Source: Pedobacter sp. MR2016-24 (GTDB lineage: Bacteria; Bacteroidota; Bacteroidia; Sphingobacteriales; Sphingobacteriaceae). Taken from it: a stretch of DNA of 64,000 bases. A program made the translations under genes and the position numbers. The notes under the pieces were generated by a model, which saw only the letters and a program-made list of their open reading frames with translations, was not told where the DNA came from and did not search any database. This document shows positions 51,849 through 61,520 of this stretch, in pieces; positions within the stretch are counted from its first letter, which is position 1, and each line of letters opens with the position of its first letter. Location of the stretch: the NCBI RefSeq assembly GCF_026239655.1, contig NZ_JAPIVO010000006.1, forward strand, positions 62,001-126,000. Direction: 5' to 3'.

Positions 51849-53066
51849 ATGGAAAGACCAGGTGAAGATACACTTGTAAAATATTTTTTGGGTCACTGTA
51901 CAGAGCAGGAAGAGAAGCTCATTGTGCTTTACCTCGCTATGGATATTGATCAGGAATATGTTGCAGCCTGTATGAAGGAAGCCGCAGCTAAAATGAATGC
52001 GCAGCCTGCGGAGGAATGGACCTCGGAAAAACACCAGGCAGCATGGCATAAAATCGGTAAGTTAAAACTAAGCTTTCCAGCAGCCGATCTGGAAAATGCG
52101 GACTATAAATCGATTGCTGGTAAAAAAATAAGGCTTTGGAAGTCATTGGCTATTGCTGCCTCTGTCATCTTATGCCTTTCTGTCGCCGGTCTTTATTTCA
52201 ACACTTTTAAAAAGAGCAGTCCGCAATTAGCGAAATCTGCATCAGCTGTGGCCACCGATCACGCTCCCGGTAAAAACAAAGCGGTGCTCATCCTGGCTGA
52301 TGGCAGAAAAATAGATCTGACGGAGGCGAAAAGTGGGGCACTGGCTGTTCAGGGCGAAACACAGGTTATTAAAACTGCCGCCGATGAGCTGGTTTATGAT
52401 GAAAATAATGACGATTCGGATAACACTCCGGCAGCGATAAATACACTCCTTGTTCCTCAGGGAGGTCAGTATACCCTAACACTTCCTGATGGCAGTAAGG
52501 TATGGATGAATGCAGCGTCCACTTTACAATTCCCTGCCCGTTTTACAGGCAATAAGAGAGAGGTTATATTGACTGGTGAAGCCTATTTTGAAGTGGCGAA
52601 AAATACGAAAATGCCTTTTAGCGTAAAGCTCAATAAAATGCAGGTTGAAGTGCTCGGTACCCACTTTAACATTATGGCTTATGCAGATGAGCCCGTAATC
52701 AGGACCACTTTATTGGAAGGATCGGTAAAACTAACCAATAGTAATGGTCAGCAAATGCTGAAGCCGGGACAGGATGGAATATTAGGCAACACCAATCACT
52801 TTAAAGTCAAAGCAGCCAATATAGAACAGGCAATGGCCTGGAAAAATGGTCAGTTTATTTTCGATGATGAAGATATGCCGGCTATTTCCAGAAAGTTATC
52901 CAGATGGTACGGAGTTACTGTTACTGATCAGCGTCAGCAAAAAGGCCTTACTTATACCGGGGCGATCTCCAAATATAAATATGTTTCAGAAGTGCTGAAG
53001 ATGCTGGAAATGACCGGTACAATGCACTTTAAAATTGAGAATGATAAAGTAACTATCAAACCTTAA
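51849..53066 (+). CDS. FecR-type anti-sigma factor
   Basis: 405 residues with an N-terminal cytoplasmic sigma-binding part (1-90), one membrane helix (about 97-115, AIAASVILCLSVAGLYF), the periplasmic FecR domain (about 195-305, PQGGQYTLTLPDGSKVW and EGSVKLTN) and a C-terminal DUF4974 domain (about 330-405, GQFIFDDEDMP). It receives the signal from the STN domain of the SusC protein and releases or activates the sigma factor. The gap of about 100 bp to sigma holds no other gene. Confidence 0.95.
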   Translation: MERPGEDTLVKYFLGHCTEQEEKLIVLYLAMDIDQEYVAACMKEAAAKMNAQPAEEWTSEKHQAAWHKIGKLKLSFPAADLENADYKSIAGKKIRLWKSLAIAASVILCLSVAGLYFNTFKKSSPQLAKSASAVATDHAPGKNKAVLILADGRKIDLTEAKSGALAVQGETQVIKTAADELVYDENNDDSDNTPAAINTLLVPQGGQYTLTLPDGSKVWMNAASTLQFPARFTGNKREVILTGEAYFEVAKNTKMPFSVKLNKMQVEVLGTHFNIMAYADEPVIRTTLLEGSVKLTNSNGQQMLKPGQDGILGNTNHFKVKAANIEQAMAWKNGQFIFDDEDMPAISRKLSRWYGVTVTDQRQQKGLTYTGAISKYKYVSEVLKMLEMTGTMHFKIENDKVTIKP

Positions 53067-53139
53067 ATCGTAAGACACAACATAAATTATAACACACCTC
53101 AAATCATATTTTTTATACACCAATCCCACAACCTATAAG

Positions 53140-56100
53140 ATGAATTTTACAAACAACATGTCCGGCAGATTTGCCAGCGTCATGAAACTCACGTTTTTAT
53201 TCTTGCTGGTACTTACCCTACAGGTAAATGCGGTGGCAAGAGCACAGCAAATTAATCTCCATGAAACGAATGTTGCTATGGAAACGGTATTGAATAAGAT
53301 CAAAGCGCAATCCGGCTATAAATTTTTATTCAATAACCAGATGATCGCAGATGCAGGTCCTGTTACCGTTAATGTAAACGGAGTATCACTGGCGCAGGCA
53401 TTAAACGCCTGCTTCAAGAACCAGCCACTTACTTACGAGCTGATTAACAATACAGTAGTGCTGAAGCGCAAAACAATAGTTCAGAAAACCATTACCGGAA
53501 GAGTTACTGATGCTGCCGGACAAGCCTTGCCTGGTGCAAGTGTCTATGCAGAAAAAGACAAAAAAAGAGTAGTTACCACAGATCAAAACGGTGCTTTCAC
53601 CTTACAGGCAGCAGCGGGTGATCAACTGATTGTCAGGATGATCGGGTTCCAGCAATATTCAGTACTGATCACGGAGCAGTCAAACTACCAGGTGATACTG
53701 AAGGAATCCAGCGAAGAACTAAATGAAGTAATTGTTACTGCATTGGGTATCAAAAGAGAAGAGCGGGCTTTGGGTTATTCCGTATCAACGTTAAAAACGG
53801 AAGACTTGACTAATGCAGTATCTAATAACTGGACAAATGCGCTGACAGGTAAAGTGGCTGGATTGAACCTGATCAAATCAGGCGGGGGACCAGCAGGATC
53901 AAACAAAATCATCCTCCGCGGTGAGAATGCGCTGGGTGGCAATAGTGAGGCCTTGATCGTTATCGACGGAATGATCACCAGTTCCAGCAGCGGAAGATCA
54001 ACAGGAACAGGTAGTAATGCTTATCTATCAGCAGATTCCCCGGCAGATTTCGGGAACAGTCTTGCAGATATTAACCCGGATGATATCGAGTCAGTATCCG
54101 TATTGAAAGGACCGGCGGCTACAGCATTATATGGCTCGAGAGGTGGAAATGGTGCTGTTATTATTACCACTAAATCGGGCAAACTGAACAGGGGGTTAGG
54201 GATATCCATTAATTCCAATACTTCTATAGAAACGATTTCCCGCTGGCCGGATTATCAGTATGAATACGGACAGGGTGATGCCGGACAGGATCTTTATTAT
54301 TCTTACCTGGCGACTGCAGATGGGGCAAGTACAAGAAGTACCAGCTCTGCATGGGGACCAAAATTTGACGGACAGTCTTATTACCAATACGATCCTGTAA
54401 CCCGCACTACCAGTGCAGAACGTTTGCCGTGGGTACCTTATCCTGATAATCATAAAGATTTCTTTCAAACGGGAATGACATTTTTAAATAGTGTGGCTTT
54501 GGACGGGGGAAATGACAAAACAACTGCACGTTTATCGGTGACCAATCTGACAAATGAATGGATTATTCCGAATACCGGTTTTACACGTAATACTGTGGCG
54601 CTATCGCTAACGCATAAAGTGAATGATAAGTTACAGATCGCTTCAAAAGTAAATTATACCAACAAATATTCAGACAACCTGCCTTCTACAGGTTATAATA
54701 ATCAATCGATCATGTACTTCATCAGGGGCCTTACACCTAATATGAACATGGATTGGTTTAAGGATTACTGGTTGCCTGGTCAGGAAGGAATTGCACAAAA
54801 CAGGCCGTTTAGTAGCTTGCTGGATAACCCGTACCTGATTGCAAATGAAATGCTGAACAAATCCAACCGTAATAATGTGGTCGGTAATGTGAGTGCTACC
54901 TATAATTTCCTGAAAAATCTGAGCCTGATGGTGAGAACCTCTATGGATCTTTCCTATGATGCGAGGTCACAGCAACGCCCCTTTAATACCAACAAGTATG
55001 TAAACGGGATGTACCGCACGACTAATATTTTCAGCCAGGAAATTAACAGCGACTTCTTATTGAGGTACAATGATGAGTTCCTGGATAAATTTGATTTCAG
55101 CATTACAGCAGGAGGAAGCCAGATGCAGAACAGGTATCAGCGCGACGAAACACGGGCTGATCAATTGTTGTATCCTGATGTATTTACCTTTGCCAATTCA
55201 AAAAATGCGCTGATTGCATTGCCCTATAAAAGTCGTTTGGCTTTAAACAGTTTATACGCCCTGGGATCTTTAAGTTACGATCGCTTTTTATATATGGATG
55301 TGAGCATGCGGAATGACTGGTCAAGTTCATTGGCATCACCAACGTCAACCAGGAACTCCTCTTTCTTTTATCCCTCGGTATCTTTCAGTGCTATTTTATC
55401 AGAAAAACTAAAACTGCCGGATTATATTTCTTATTTAAAACTTAGGGCTTCTGCTGCCAGCGTAGGTGGAGGTACTGTCCCTTATACTACAGCATATGCC
55501 TATAATTCCACGCAATTTCCCGGGAGTCTGGCCAATCCAACTGTAATTCCAAACGAGGATCTGAAGCCACTGCGTACAAATTCCGTAGAACTGGGTATGG
55601 AAATGAAAATGTTCAATAACAGGCTTTCATTTGATGTAGCAGTTTATAATAACAGCACCTTCAACCAGATTTTTACTTCTCCGATAGACAGGTCTACAGG
55701 ATATAATTCTATGGTGGTAAATGCCGGGGAAGTAGTAAACAGGGGGCTGGAGATCGCCGTTAATGGTACGCCTATTAAAACGAAGTCGGGCCTAAATATG
55801 AATTTCTATGCAACTTTCTCTGCTAATAAAAATAAAGTAGTATCCCTTACCGACAGTGCCAGCTCACTTATATTAGCGTCTGGCCCACGTGGTACAATTG
55901 AAGCCAGAGTAGGCGGAGGTATGGGCGATATTTACGGATTAGGTTATCTGAGATCGCCGGATGGAAAAATCGTTTATTCCGGAGGTTATCCTGTTTTGGA
56001 TCAGACCACCAAATATTTAGGTAACTCTACCGCCCGCTTCAAGACAAGTATGGGTACCAATATTAGCTATAAACACTTTAATCTGAACTTATTATTTGAT

Positions 56101-56571
56101 GCACAGTTTGGTGCAAAAGCCTACTCGCTGACGAATGCTGTTTTGTCTGAAGAAGGAAAACTGAAAACTACGCTACCAGGCCGTTATAATGGAATTATTG
56201 GTGACGGTGTGGTGTTAAACGCAGATGGATCATATAGTCCGAATACTGTTGTGGCACCTAATATTGCAGCCTATTATAAAGCACATTTTGTACGCGATAA
56301 CGTAGAATCAAATGTATTCAGTACAGATTTTATCAAATTCAGAGAAGCCAGGTTAGATTATAGTTTTGGGCCGAAACTGGTCAAACGTCTCGGTTTACAA
56401 CGTGCTACAATAGGTGCTTACGGTCGTGATCTCTTTATGTTCACCAAATGGCCGGCTTTCGATCCCGAATTCGGGACGCTGGGTGCAGAAGGAGAGATTT
56501 CTGCCGGTTTTGAAAGTGCACAGTTTCCATCTACCCGGACTTTCGGTTTAAACATTACCATAGGTATTTAA
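53140..56571 (+). CDS. SusC/RagA TonB-dependent receptor with signalling STN domain
   Basis: 1143 residues. Signal peptide (about 1-36, VNAVARAQQ end), then STN signalling domain (about 45-110, GYKFLFNNQMIADAG), a carboxypeptidase-regulatory-like domain (about 118-200, ITGRVTDAAGQALPGASV), the plug (about 205-325, EVIVTALGIKREERALGYSVS and NPDDIESVSVLKGPAATALYGSRGGNGAVIITTK in parts, here VSVLKGPAATALYG), and the 22-strand barrel. The STN domain marks a receptor that also signals to FecR. It uses TonB energy, such as from the cluster at 9.3 kb. The substrate cannot be read, but the downstream phosphoesterase is a clue. Confidence 0.95.
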   Translation: MNFTNNMSGRFASVMKLTFLFLLVLTLQVNAVARAQQINLHETNVAMETVLNKIKAQSGYKFLFNNQMIADAGPVTVNVNGVSLAQALNACFKNQPLTYELINNTVVLKRKTIVQKTITGRVTDAAGQALPGASVYAEKDKKRVVTTDQNGAFTLQAAAGDQLIVRMIGFQQYSVLITEQSNYQVILKESSEELNEVIVTALGIKREERALGYSVSTLKTEDLTNAVSNNWTNALTGKVAGLNLIKSGGGPAGSNKIILRGENALGGNSEALIVIDGMITSSSSGRSTGTGSNAYLSADSPADFGNSLADINPDDIESVSVLKGPAATALYGSRGGNGAVIITTKSGKLNRGLGISINSNTSIETISRWPDYQYEYGQGDAGQDLYYSYLATADGASTRSTSSAWGPKFDGQSYYQYDPVTRTTSAERLPWVPYPDNHKDFFQTGMTFLNSVALDGGNDKTTARLSVTNLTNEWIIPNTGFTRNTVALSLTHKVNDKLQIASKVNYTNKYSDNLPSTGYNNQSIMYFIRGLTPNMNMDWFKDYWLPGQEGIAQNRPFSSLLDNPYLIANEMLNKSNRNNVVGNVSATYNFLKNLSLMVRTSMDLSYDARSQQRPFNTNKYVNGMYRTTNIFSQEINSDFLLRYNDEFLDKFDFSITAGGSQMQNRYQRDETRADQLLYPDVFTFANSKNALIALPYKSRLALNSLYALGSLSYDRFLYMDVSMRNDWSSSLASPTSTRNSSFFYPSVSFSAILSEKLKLPDYISYLKLRASAASVGGGTVPYTTAYAYNSTQFPGSLANPTVIPNEDLKPLRTNSVELGMEMKMFNNRLSFDVAVYNNSTFNQIFTSPIDRSTGYNSMVVNAGEVVNRGLEIAVNGTPIKTKSGLNMNFYATFSANKNKVVSLTDSASSLILASGPRGTIEARVGGGMGDIYGLGYLRSPDGKIVYSGGYPVLDQTTKYLGNSTARFKTSMGTNISYKHFNLNLLFDAQFGAKAYSLTNAVLSEEGKLKTTLPGRYNGIIGDGVVLNADGSYSPNTVVAPNIAAYYKAHFVRDNVESNVFSTDFIKFREARLDYSFGPKLVKRLGLQRATIGAYGRDLFMFTKWPAFDPEFGTLGAEGEISAGFESAQFPSTRTFGLNITIGI

Positions 56572-56588
56572 TTTTAAGACATACAATC

Positions 56589-58061
56589 ATGAAGATAAAA
56601 TTCAACATTCTGATTATACTGCTGGTTACTGCGATCACGCTGACCACAGCTTGTAAAAAGGATTTTAAGGAGCTGAATACAGATCCGAATAAAAGTACAG
56701 CGGCATTACCTGAAGCATTGCTGACGCCGGCATTGTGGGATGTAGTCACCAAAAATAATAACAGGGCATTACGTCTGACTAATGAACTGATGCAGGACCA
56801 CGTTTCTGTGTCTGATGGAGATGAGATTCACCGTTATGTAGTACGTCCGGCGGAGTCTGATTATATGTGGAACAACTGGTATTTACAGCTGACAAATTTC
56901 AGGGATATGTACAATCGCTCTAAAGAGCTGAACAGGACTACCCATATGGGAATGGCACTGATCTGTGATGTTTTTGTCAGCTCACTGCTTACAGATACTT
57001 TTGGTGATGTGCCTTATAGTGAAGCTGCTTTGGGCAAAGATAAAATTTATCAGCCAAAATTTGATACACAGCAAAATATCTATACAGATCTGTTCAGAAA
57101 ACTGGAGGAGGCGAATACGCTGCTGGCAACAGGCACAGCATTAACACCTGAACAGCTTTCTTATGACCCGCTGTATGGAAGAACCGTAGGAGCCACTTCT
57201 GCTACAACGATCGCCAACTGGAGAAAATTTGGTAATACGCTGTACCTGCGATTGCTGCTTAGGGCCTCTGCAAGACAGGAATCTAATGCAATAGCCAAAA
57301 TTGCCGAGATCGTGAATACGAACAGTGCAAACTACCCGGTTTTTACCAGCAATGCGGAATCGGCCGTAATCAGGTATTCTACTACGCCGCCATATACTTC
57401 TGCTTTTTTTAATTACAGACCTTTTGATTTTAGCGGTGATAATGGCTTAACAGAGTTTTTTATCAATACGCTGAACAACTGGAATGACCCGCGCCGTCCG
57501 CTATGGGCTACACAGGCAAGTGGTACTTATACGGGAATTCCAAGCGGATATGTAAGAGGTCAGGTGCCTGAGCGCCAGTCGGCCTACAACAACAGTTTAA
57601 TCAATGAGCCGCTTTTGGGAAATATCATCAATTACCCGGAACTACAGTTTATGCTGGCAGAAGCTGCAGTAAAAGGGTATATCAGCGGAGACGCTAAAAC
57701 TTATTATGACAATGGGGTTGTCAACGCAATTACCTTCTGGGGTGCTGCGGTTCCGGCTGATTATTTCAGTAATACAGTTCTGGCCTGGAATGCGGCGGAT
57801 AACATTGATTTTAAAATGGAGAAAATCCATCTGCAGAAATACTACACATTGTTTTTTACCGACTTTCAGCAGTGGTTTGAATACAGACGTACGGGACATC
57901 CTAATTTGCCAAAAGGTGCCGGATTGCAGAACGACGGTAAAATGCCGGTGCGTTTAAAGTATCCTGTTTTTGTTCAGTCGGCTAATGGCGCAAATTACTC
58001 AGCTGCGGTAGCTGTATTCGGACCAGATGATCTGAATACGAAAATGTGGTGGAATAAATAA
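56589..58061 (+). CDS. SusD/RagB outer-membrane lipoprotein (SusD-like group 2)
   Basis: 490 residues. Lipoprotein signal with the Cys in TACKK. The body matches the SusD-like group 2 (nutrient-binding) pattern: LNTDPNKSTAALPEALLTPALW near the start, VFVSSLLTDTFGDVPYSEA and IINYPELQFMLAEAA (a SusD helix). It forms the lid on the SusC barrel. 18 bp after susC, 14 bp before the DUF5689 gene. Confidence 0.94.
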   Translation: MKIKFNILIILLVTAITLTTACKKDFKELNTDPNKSTAALPEALLTPALWDVVTKNNNRALRLTNELMQDHVSVSDGDEIHRYVVRPAESDYMWNNWYLQLTNFRDMYNRSKELNRTTHMGMALICDVFVSSLLTDTFGDVPYSEAALGKDKIYQPKFDTQQNIYTDLFRKLEEANTLLATGTALTPEQLSYDPLYGRTVGATSATTIANWRKFGNTLYLRLLLRASARQESNAIAKIAEIVNTNSANYPVFTSNAESAVIRYSTTPPYTSAFFNYRPFDFSGDNGLTEFFINTLNNWNDPRRPLWATQASGTYTGIPSGYVRGQVPERQSAYNNSLINEPLLGNIINYPELQFMLAEAAVKGYISGDAKTYYDNGVVNAITFWGAAVPADYFSNTVLAWNAADNIDFKMEKIHLQKYYTLFFTDFQQWFEYRRTGHPNLPKGAGLQNDGKMPVRLKYPVFVQSANGANYSAAVAVFGPDDLNTKMWWNK

Positions 58062-58074
58062 TCAAGTTATAATT

Positions 58075-59358
58075 ATGAAAAGAATATATACTGTTATCAT
58101 TGCCCTTTTGATTAGTGTTTTGATACTCAATTCCTGCAAAAAGGATATTAATCCTTCAACAGGTACTCTAAATTCATTTGCAGCATTATATGTTGTAAAG
58201 AATGCATATAAAGGTGCAGATATAAACCTTAATGCCGAACTGTTGTCTGGCGCAACAACTACAGGCGGCGTGGTGATCGCTGGTGCAGAAAGTCACAACC
58301 TGCCTGCGGGTGCTTTTATTATTCAGAACAGCAGCCGTGGACTTTCACGGGGAATAGTCATTGATCTTGGTCAGGAAACGATCCCTTTTGTTGCGGGAGA
58401 TTCCGTATTAGTAGATCTTACCGGTGCAACATTACGTAAAGTTGGTGGTTCTATGCAGCTGAAGGGTATTTCAGCGTCGAGGATTACTAAAATCACCGCT
58501 AATAATGTTATTGTTCCTAAATCAGTAAGTATTGGTACGCTTGAAGCCAGTTTTGATGTTTATGAAAATACGCTGGTAAAAATCACAGCAGATACCAAAC
58601 CATTACCTGCTACGGGAGACACCTATGCTGGTAATAAAGTATTGGATGATGGTTCAGGAAGTACAATTGTGCTGCATACCCAAGCCGGTGCCGAGTTTGC
58701 GGCAAATTCAATGCCTGCCAGTGCAACATACACAGGTATCCTGACCTATGGAAATGAAAACAGCGGTTATGGAGGTGTCAAACAACTGCGCATCAGGACC
58801 ATCGCGGATGTAGTGAATGCCAGCGGACCTATTTATCCAAACTGGCCGGAAAGTTTTGAAAGTCCGGATGCCACCATAAAACCTTCTTACAATATGAATA
58901 CTGTTGCTGTTCCGGATAATAGCATCAACCTGAAAACGGGCAGCTGGAAATTAGAGCAATCCATATTGGGGAATTTAAATGCCAACCGCGATAGAATCAA
59001 TGCACCAGGGTTGCAATGTATCCGCATGCAGCAGGGCTTAAAAGTACCTGCTTATCTGCAAATGAATTTCGATTTGGAGAACGGAGCTTCTAAAGTTACT
59101 TTCTGGCAGGGTGCCTATTCTACAGATGTAAGCAGTACATTCAGGTTAGAATATTCTACAGACAGCGGACTGAGCTGGATTGCAGCGGGTACAGATTATA
59201 AAGCTGCTACAGGAGGTTCTAAACAGGAAACAGTTACGCTGAACATCAAAGGTAAAGTACGTTTCCGGATCACGAAATTAGGTTTAGGTGCCAGTAGTGT
59301 TCCCACTGTATTAAACGGTAGATTATGTATTGAAGACATTGCTATCTATTCCAATTAG
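58075..59358 (+). CDS. DUF5689 lipoprotein, likely surface ligand-binding
   Basis: 427 residues. Lipoprotein signal with LNSC (Cys21). The N-terminal 45-250 region matches DUF5689, with an OB-like beta domain (FIIQNSSRGLSRGIVIDLG and TLEASFDVYENTLVKITA, parts IVIDLG and YENTLVKIT). The C-terminal 260-427 region looks like a beta-sandwich carbohydrate-binding-like domain (SSTFRLEYSTDSGLSWI and a final RLCIEDIAIYSN). Often encoded with SusCD and nucleases or phosphatases in Bacteroidota. Function unknown. Confidence 0.85.
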   Translation: MKRIYTVIIALLISVLILNSCKKDINPSTGTLNSFAALYVVKNAYKGADINLNAELLSGATTTGGVVIAGAESHNLPAGAFIIQNSSRGLSRGIVIDLGQETIPFVAGDSVLVDLTGATLRKVGGSMQLKGISASRITKITANNVIVPKSVSIGTLEASFDVYENTLVKITADTKPLPATGDTYAGNKVLDDGSGSTIVLHTQAGAEFAANSMPASATYTGILTYGNENSGYGGVKQLRIRTIADVVNASGPIYPNWPESFESPDATIKPSYNMNTVAVPDNSINLKTGSWKLEQSILGNLNANRDRINAPGLQCIRMQQGLKVPAYLQMNFDLENGASKVTFWQGAYSTDVSSTFRLEYSTDSGLSWIAAGTDYKAATGGSKQETVTLNIKGKVRFRITKLGLGASSVPTVLNGRLCIEDIAIYSN

Positions 59359-59376
59359 AAGATATTTATTTAGAAC

Positions 59377-60789
59377 ATGAACAGAAGGTTATTTATACAA
59401 AAATTCGGTTTGTTGGGAGCGGGGATGTTGGTCAGCCTCCAGGCCCTTCCTTACGCTTTGCTAAAAAGGGATAAAACCGTAAAAGGCCGGGTAACGGATG
59501 GAAAAAGAGGCATAGCAGATGTGGTAATCTCTGACGGTTATTCGGTAATTAAAACCGACAGAAAAGGGAACTTCCGTTTTACTGCACATGAACATGCCAG
59601 TGCTGTATGGCTGAGCACGCCCGCAGGTTATGAATTTATAACAGAAAACCATATTTCCAGGCATTACCATATTTTAGGAGAAGGGAATGATTATGATTTT
59701 CAGCTGAAGCGCTTGAATAAAAAAGACGACAAACATACCTTCCTGATCTGGGCAGATCCGCAGGTAAGAAATAAGAAGGATGTAAAACAGATGATGGAAA
59801 CTTCGGTTCCGGATGTGCAGCAGTTATTGAAATCTTTTGATCAGGAAAAATTAGTACATGCCATTTGTGTGGGTGATATCGTATGGGATAACCATGCACT
59901 GTTTGCTGATTACAATCTTGCTGTAGCACAGATGGGCATTCCGTTTTTTCAGACGCTGGGCAACCATGATATGGATTACCGTAAAGGTGGGGATGAAACT
60001 TCTGACGTAACTTTCAAAGCGGTTTACGGACCAACTTATTATTCTTTCAACCGCGGTGAGGTGCATTATGTAGTCATGGAAAACGTGCGTTACCTGGGGA
60101 GAGAACGTGAATATGATGGCTACATCACACCAGAGCAGTTACAATGGCTGGAAAAAGATCTTCAACAGGTATCAAAAGATAAATTGTTAATCATCAATTT
60201 GCACATACCAGTTCATGATGCGGTAAAAAACAGTGCAGATTTTTATGCCCTGCTTACCGGATTCAAGAAGGTGCATGTCATGTCGGGACACACGCACTAT
60301 AATCAGAACGTGATCAAAAATGGCGTGTTTGAACATAACCATGGTACTGTCTGTGGTGCATGGTGGACAGGTGCGATCTGTGAAGATGGTACACCTAGAG
60401 GTTACGGTGTGTATGAAGTTGATGGTACTGATTTGAAATGGTATTATAAATCCACAGGTAAGGACAGGACTGACCAGATCAGCATCACGCTTGAAAAAGC
60501 AGATGAAAAGCTGAAAGTGACAGCTAATGTATATAACTGGGATCCTGAATGGAAAGTGGAGTATTTTGTTGATGATCAGCCGATGGGTGCATTAAAAAAT
60601 GAAATCGGCTATGATCCTGAAGCGGTAAGGTTATATAAGGGAGACAAATTGCCTGTGGGCAGAACTTTCCCGGAGCCAAGACTGACGGATCATATCTTCA
60701 CAACTCATATAGGTACTGCAGTGAGAAAGATCAGGTTTGTCGCCACCGATCGTTTCGGCGAAACCTTTTCCAGGGAACTCAGCGTATAA
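59377..60789 (+). CDS. Calcineurin-like phosphoesterase with N-terminal Tat signal
   Basis: 470 residues, exported by the twin-arginine route: NRRLFIQKFG at residues 2-11 followed by a hydrophobic stretch. A short carboxypeptidase-regulatory/CNA-like beta domain (about 35-112), then the catalytic domain with Asp127 in WADPQ, GDIVWD (166-171), GNHD (195-198), LHIPVH (275-280) and GHTH (304-307), all metal-ligand motifs. In WADPQ the usual His is Gln. The C-terminal part is the calcineurin-associated domain ending in RFGETFSREL. Probably hydrolyses phosphoester or phosphodiester bonds of the substrate bound by the SusC/D pair. Confidence 0.93.
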   Translation: MNRRLFIQKFGLLGAGMLVSLQALPYALLKRDKTVKGRVTDGKRGIADVVISDGYSVIKTDRKGNFRFTAHEHASAVWLSTPAGYEFITENHISRHYHILGEGNDYDFQLKRLNKKDDKHTFLIWADPQVRNKKDVKQMMETSVPDVQQLLKSFDQEKLVHAICVGDIVWDNHALFADYNLAVAQMGIPFFQTLGNHDMDYRKGGDETSDVTFKAVYGPTYYSFNRGEVHYVVMENVRYLGREREYDGYITPEQLQWLEKDLQQVSKDKLLIINLHIPVHDAVKNSADFYALLTGFKKVHVMSGHTHYNQNVIKNGVFEHNHGTVCGAWWTGAICEDGTPRGYGVYEVDGTDLKWYYKSTGKDRTDQISITLEKADEKLKVTANVYNWDPEWKVEYFVDDQPMGALKNEIGYDPEAVRLYKGDKLPVGRTFPEPRLTDHIFTTHIGTAVRKIRFVATDRFGETFSRELSV

Positions 60790-60800
60790 AACAGAAATAT

Positions 60801-60836
60801 GAATTAATGAGCCGGCTAAAAATGGCTCATTAATTC
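60801..60836. terminator. Hairpin between the phosphoesterase and YjjG genes
   Basis: 13-bp perfect inverted repeat (60801-60813 with 60824-60836), with a 10-base loop, overlapping the last codons of the convergent yjjG. The GC core is only 3-4 bp and there is no strong T tract, so it may be a weak bidirectional terminator. Confidence 0.6.
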
Positions 60837-61505
60837 TTCAAGATTCTGGATCTGCCATTCCACATCAGCAGGTTTATCCTTGTTTAAAGGATTAAAGAAT
60901 ATCGCTTTCATTCCAAAATCCTGCGCGCCACGGATATCGGCTTCCAGACTGTCGCCAATCATAATGCTTTCATGTTTCAGTGCACCTGCCTTTTGCAATG
61001 CATATGCAAAAATTGCCTGATCAGGTTTATTTACACCCACATCCTCCGAGATAATTACATTCGAGAAATAGGGGTTTAAATTGCAGAGATCCATTTTAGT
61101 CAGCGTGGTCTCTTTAAATCCGTTGGATATAATGTGTAAGGTATATTTTTTTTGCAGGTAAGACAGTACCTTTTCTGAACCGGCAAACAGGTTTCTTTTT
61201 GTCGGGCTGATACGTACATAATCCTCCTCAAAAGCATGCGGCACGCTTTCCGGAGCTACACCCAGCTGGATAAATGTTTTACTGAACCTTTCAGACCTTA
61301 ATTTTTCTTTCGTGATGCGGCCCATATGGTATTCCGCCCATAACAGCTGGTTATTTTCTGTATAGGTGTCGATAAATGTTTCACAGGAACTCAGTCCAAG
61401 CGTATGTAAGGCGTACTCGTTATATAATTCTGTGAGCGTTTCCTGTGCATTTTTATCAAAGTCCCATATCGTATGGTCCAGATCAAAAAAGATATCTTTA
61501 ATCAT
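60816..61505 (-). CDS. YjjG-family noncanonical pyrimidine nucleotidase (HAD)
   Basis: 229 residues of the haloacid-dehalogenase superfamily. Motif I DLDHTIWDF (residues 8-16) with the two catalytic Asp, motif II IISNG, motif III Lys in GVNKPD and motif IV MIGDSLEADIRGA. YjjG removes phosphate from nonstandard pyrimidine nucleotides such as dUMP analogues. Together with upp it suggests pyrimidine housekeeping. It is 16 bp downstream of upp on the same strand. Confidence 0.93.
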   Translation of the reverse strand: MIKDIFFDLDHTIWDFDKNAQETLTELYNEYALHTLGLSSCETFIDTYTENNQLLWAEYHMGRITKEKLRSERFSKTFIQLGVAPESVPHAFEEDYVRISPTKRNLFAGSEKVLSYLQKKYTLHIISNGFKETTLTKMDLCNLNPYFSNVIISEDVGVNKPDQAIFAYALQKAGALKHESIMIGDSLEADIRGAQDFGMKAIFFNPLNKDKPADVEWQIQNLEELMSHF

Positions 61506-61520
61506 TTGTGGTAAATTCTA

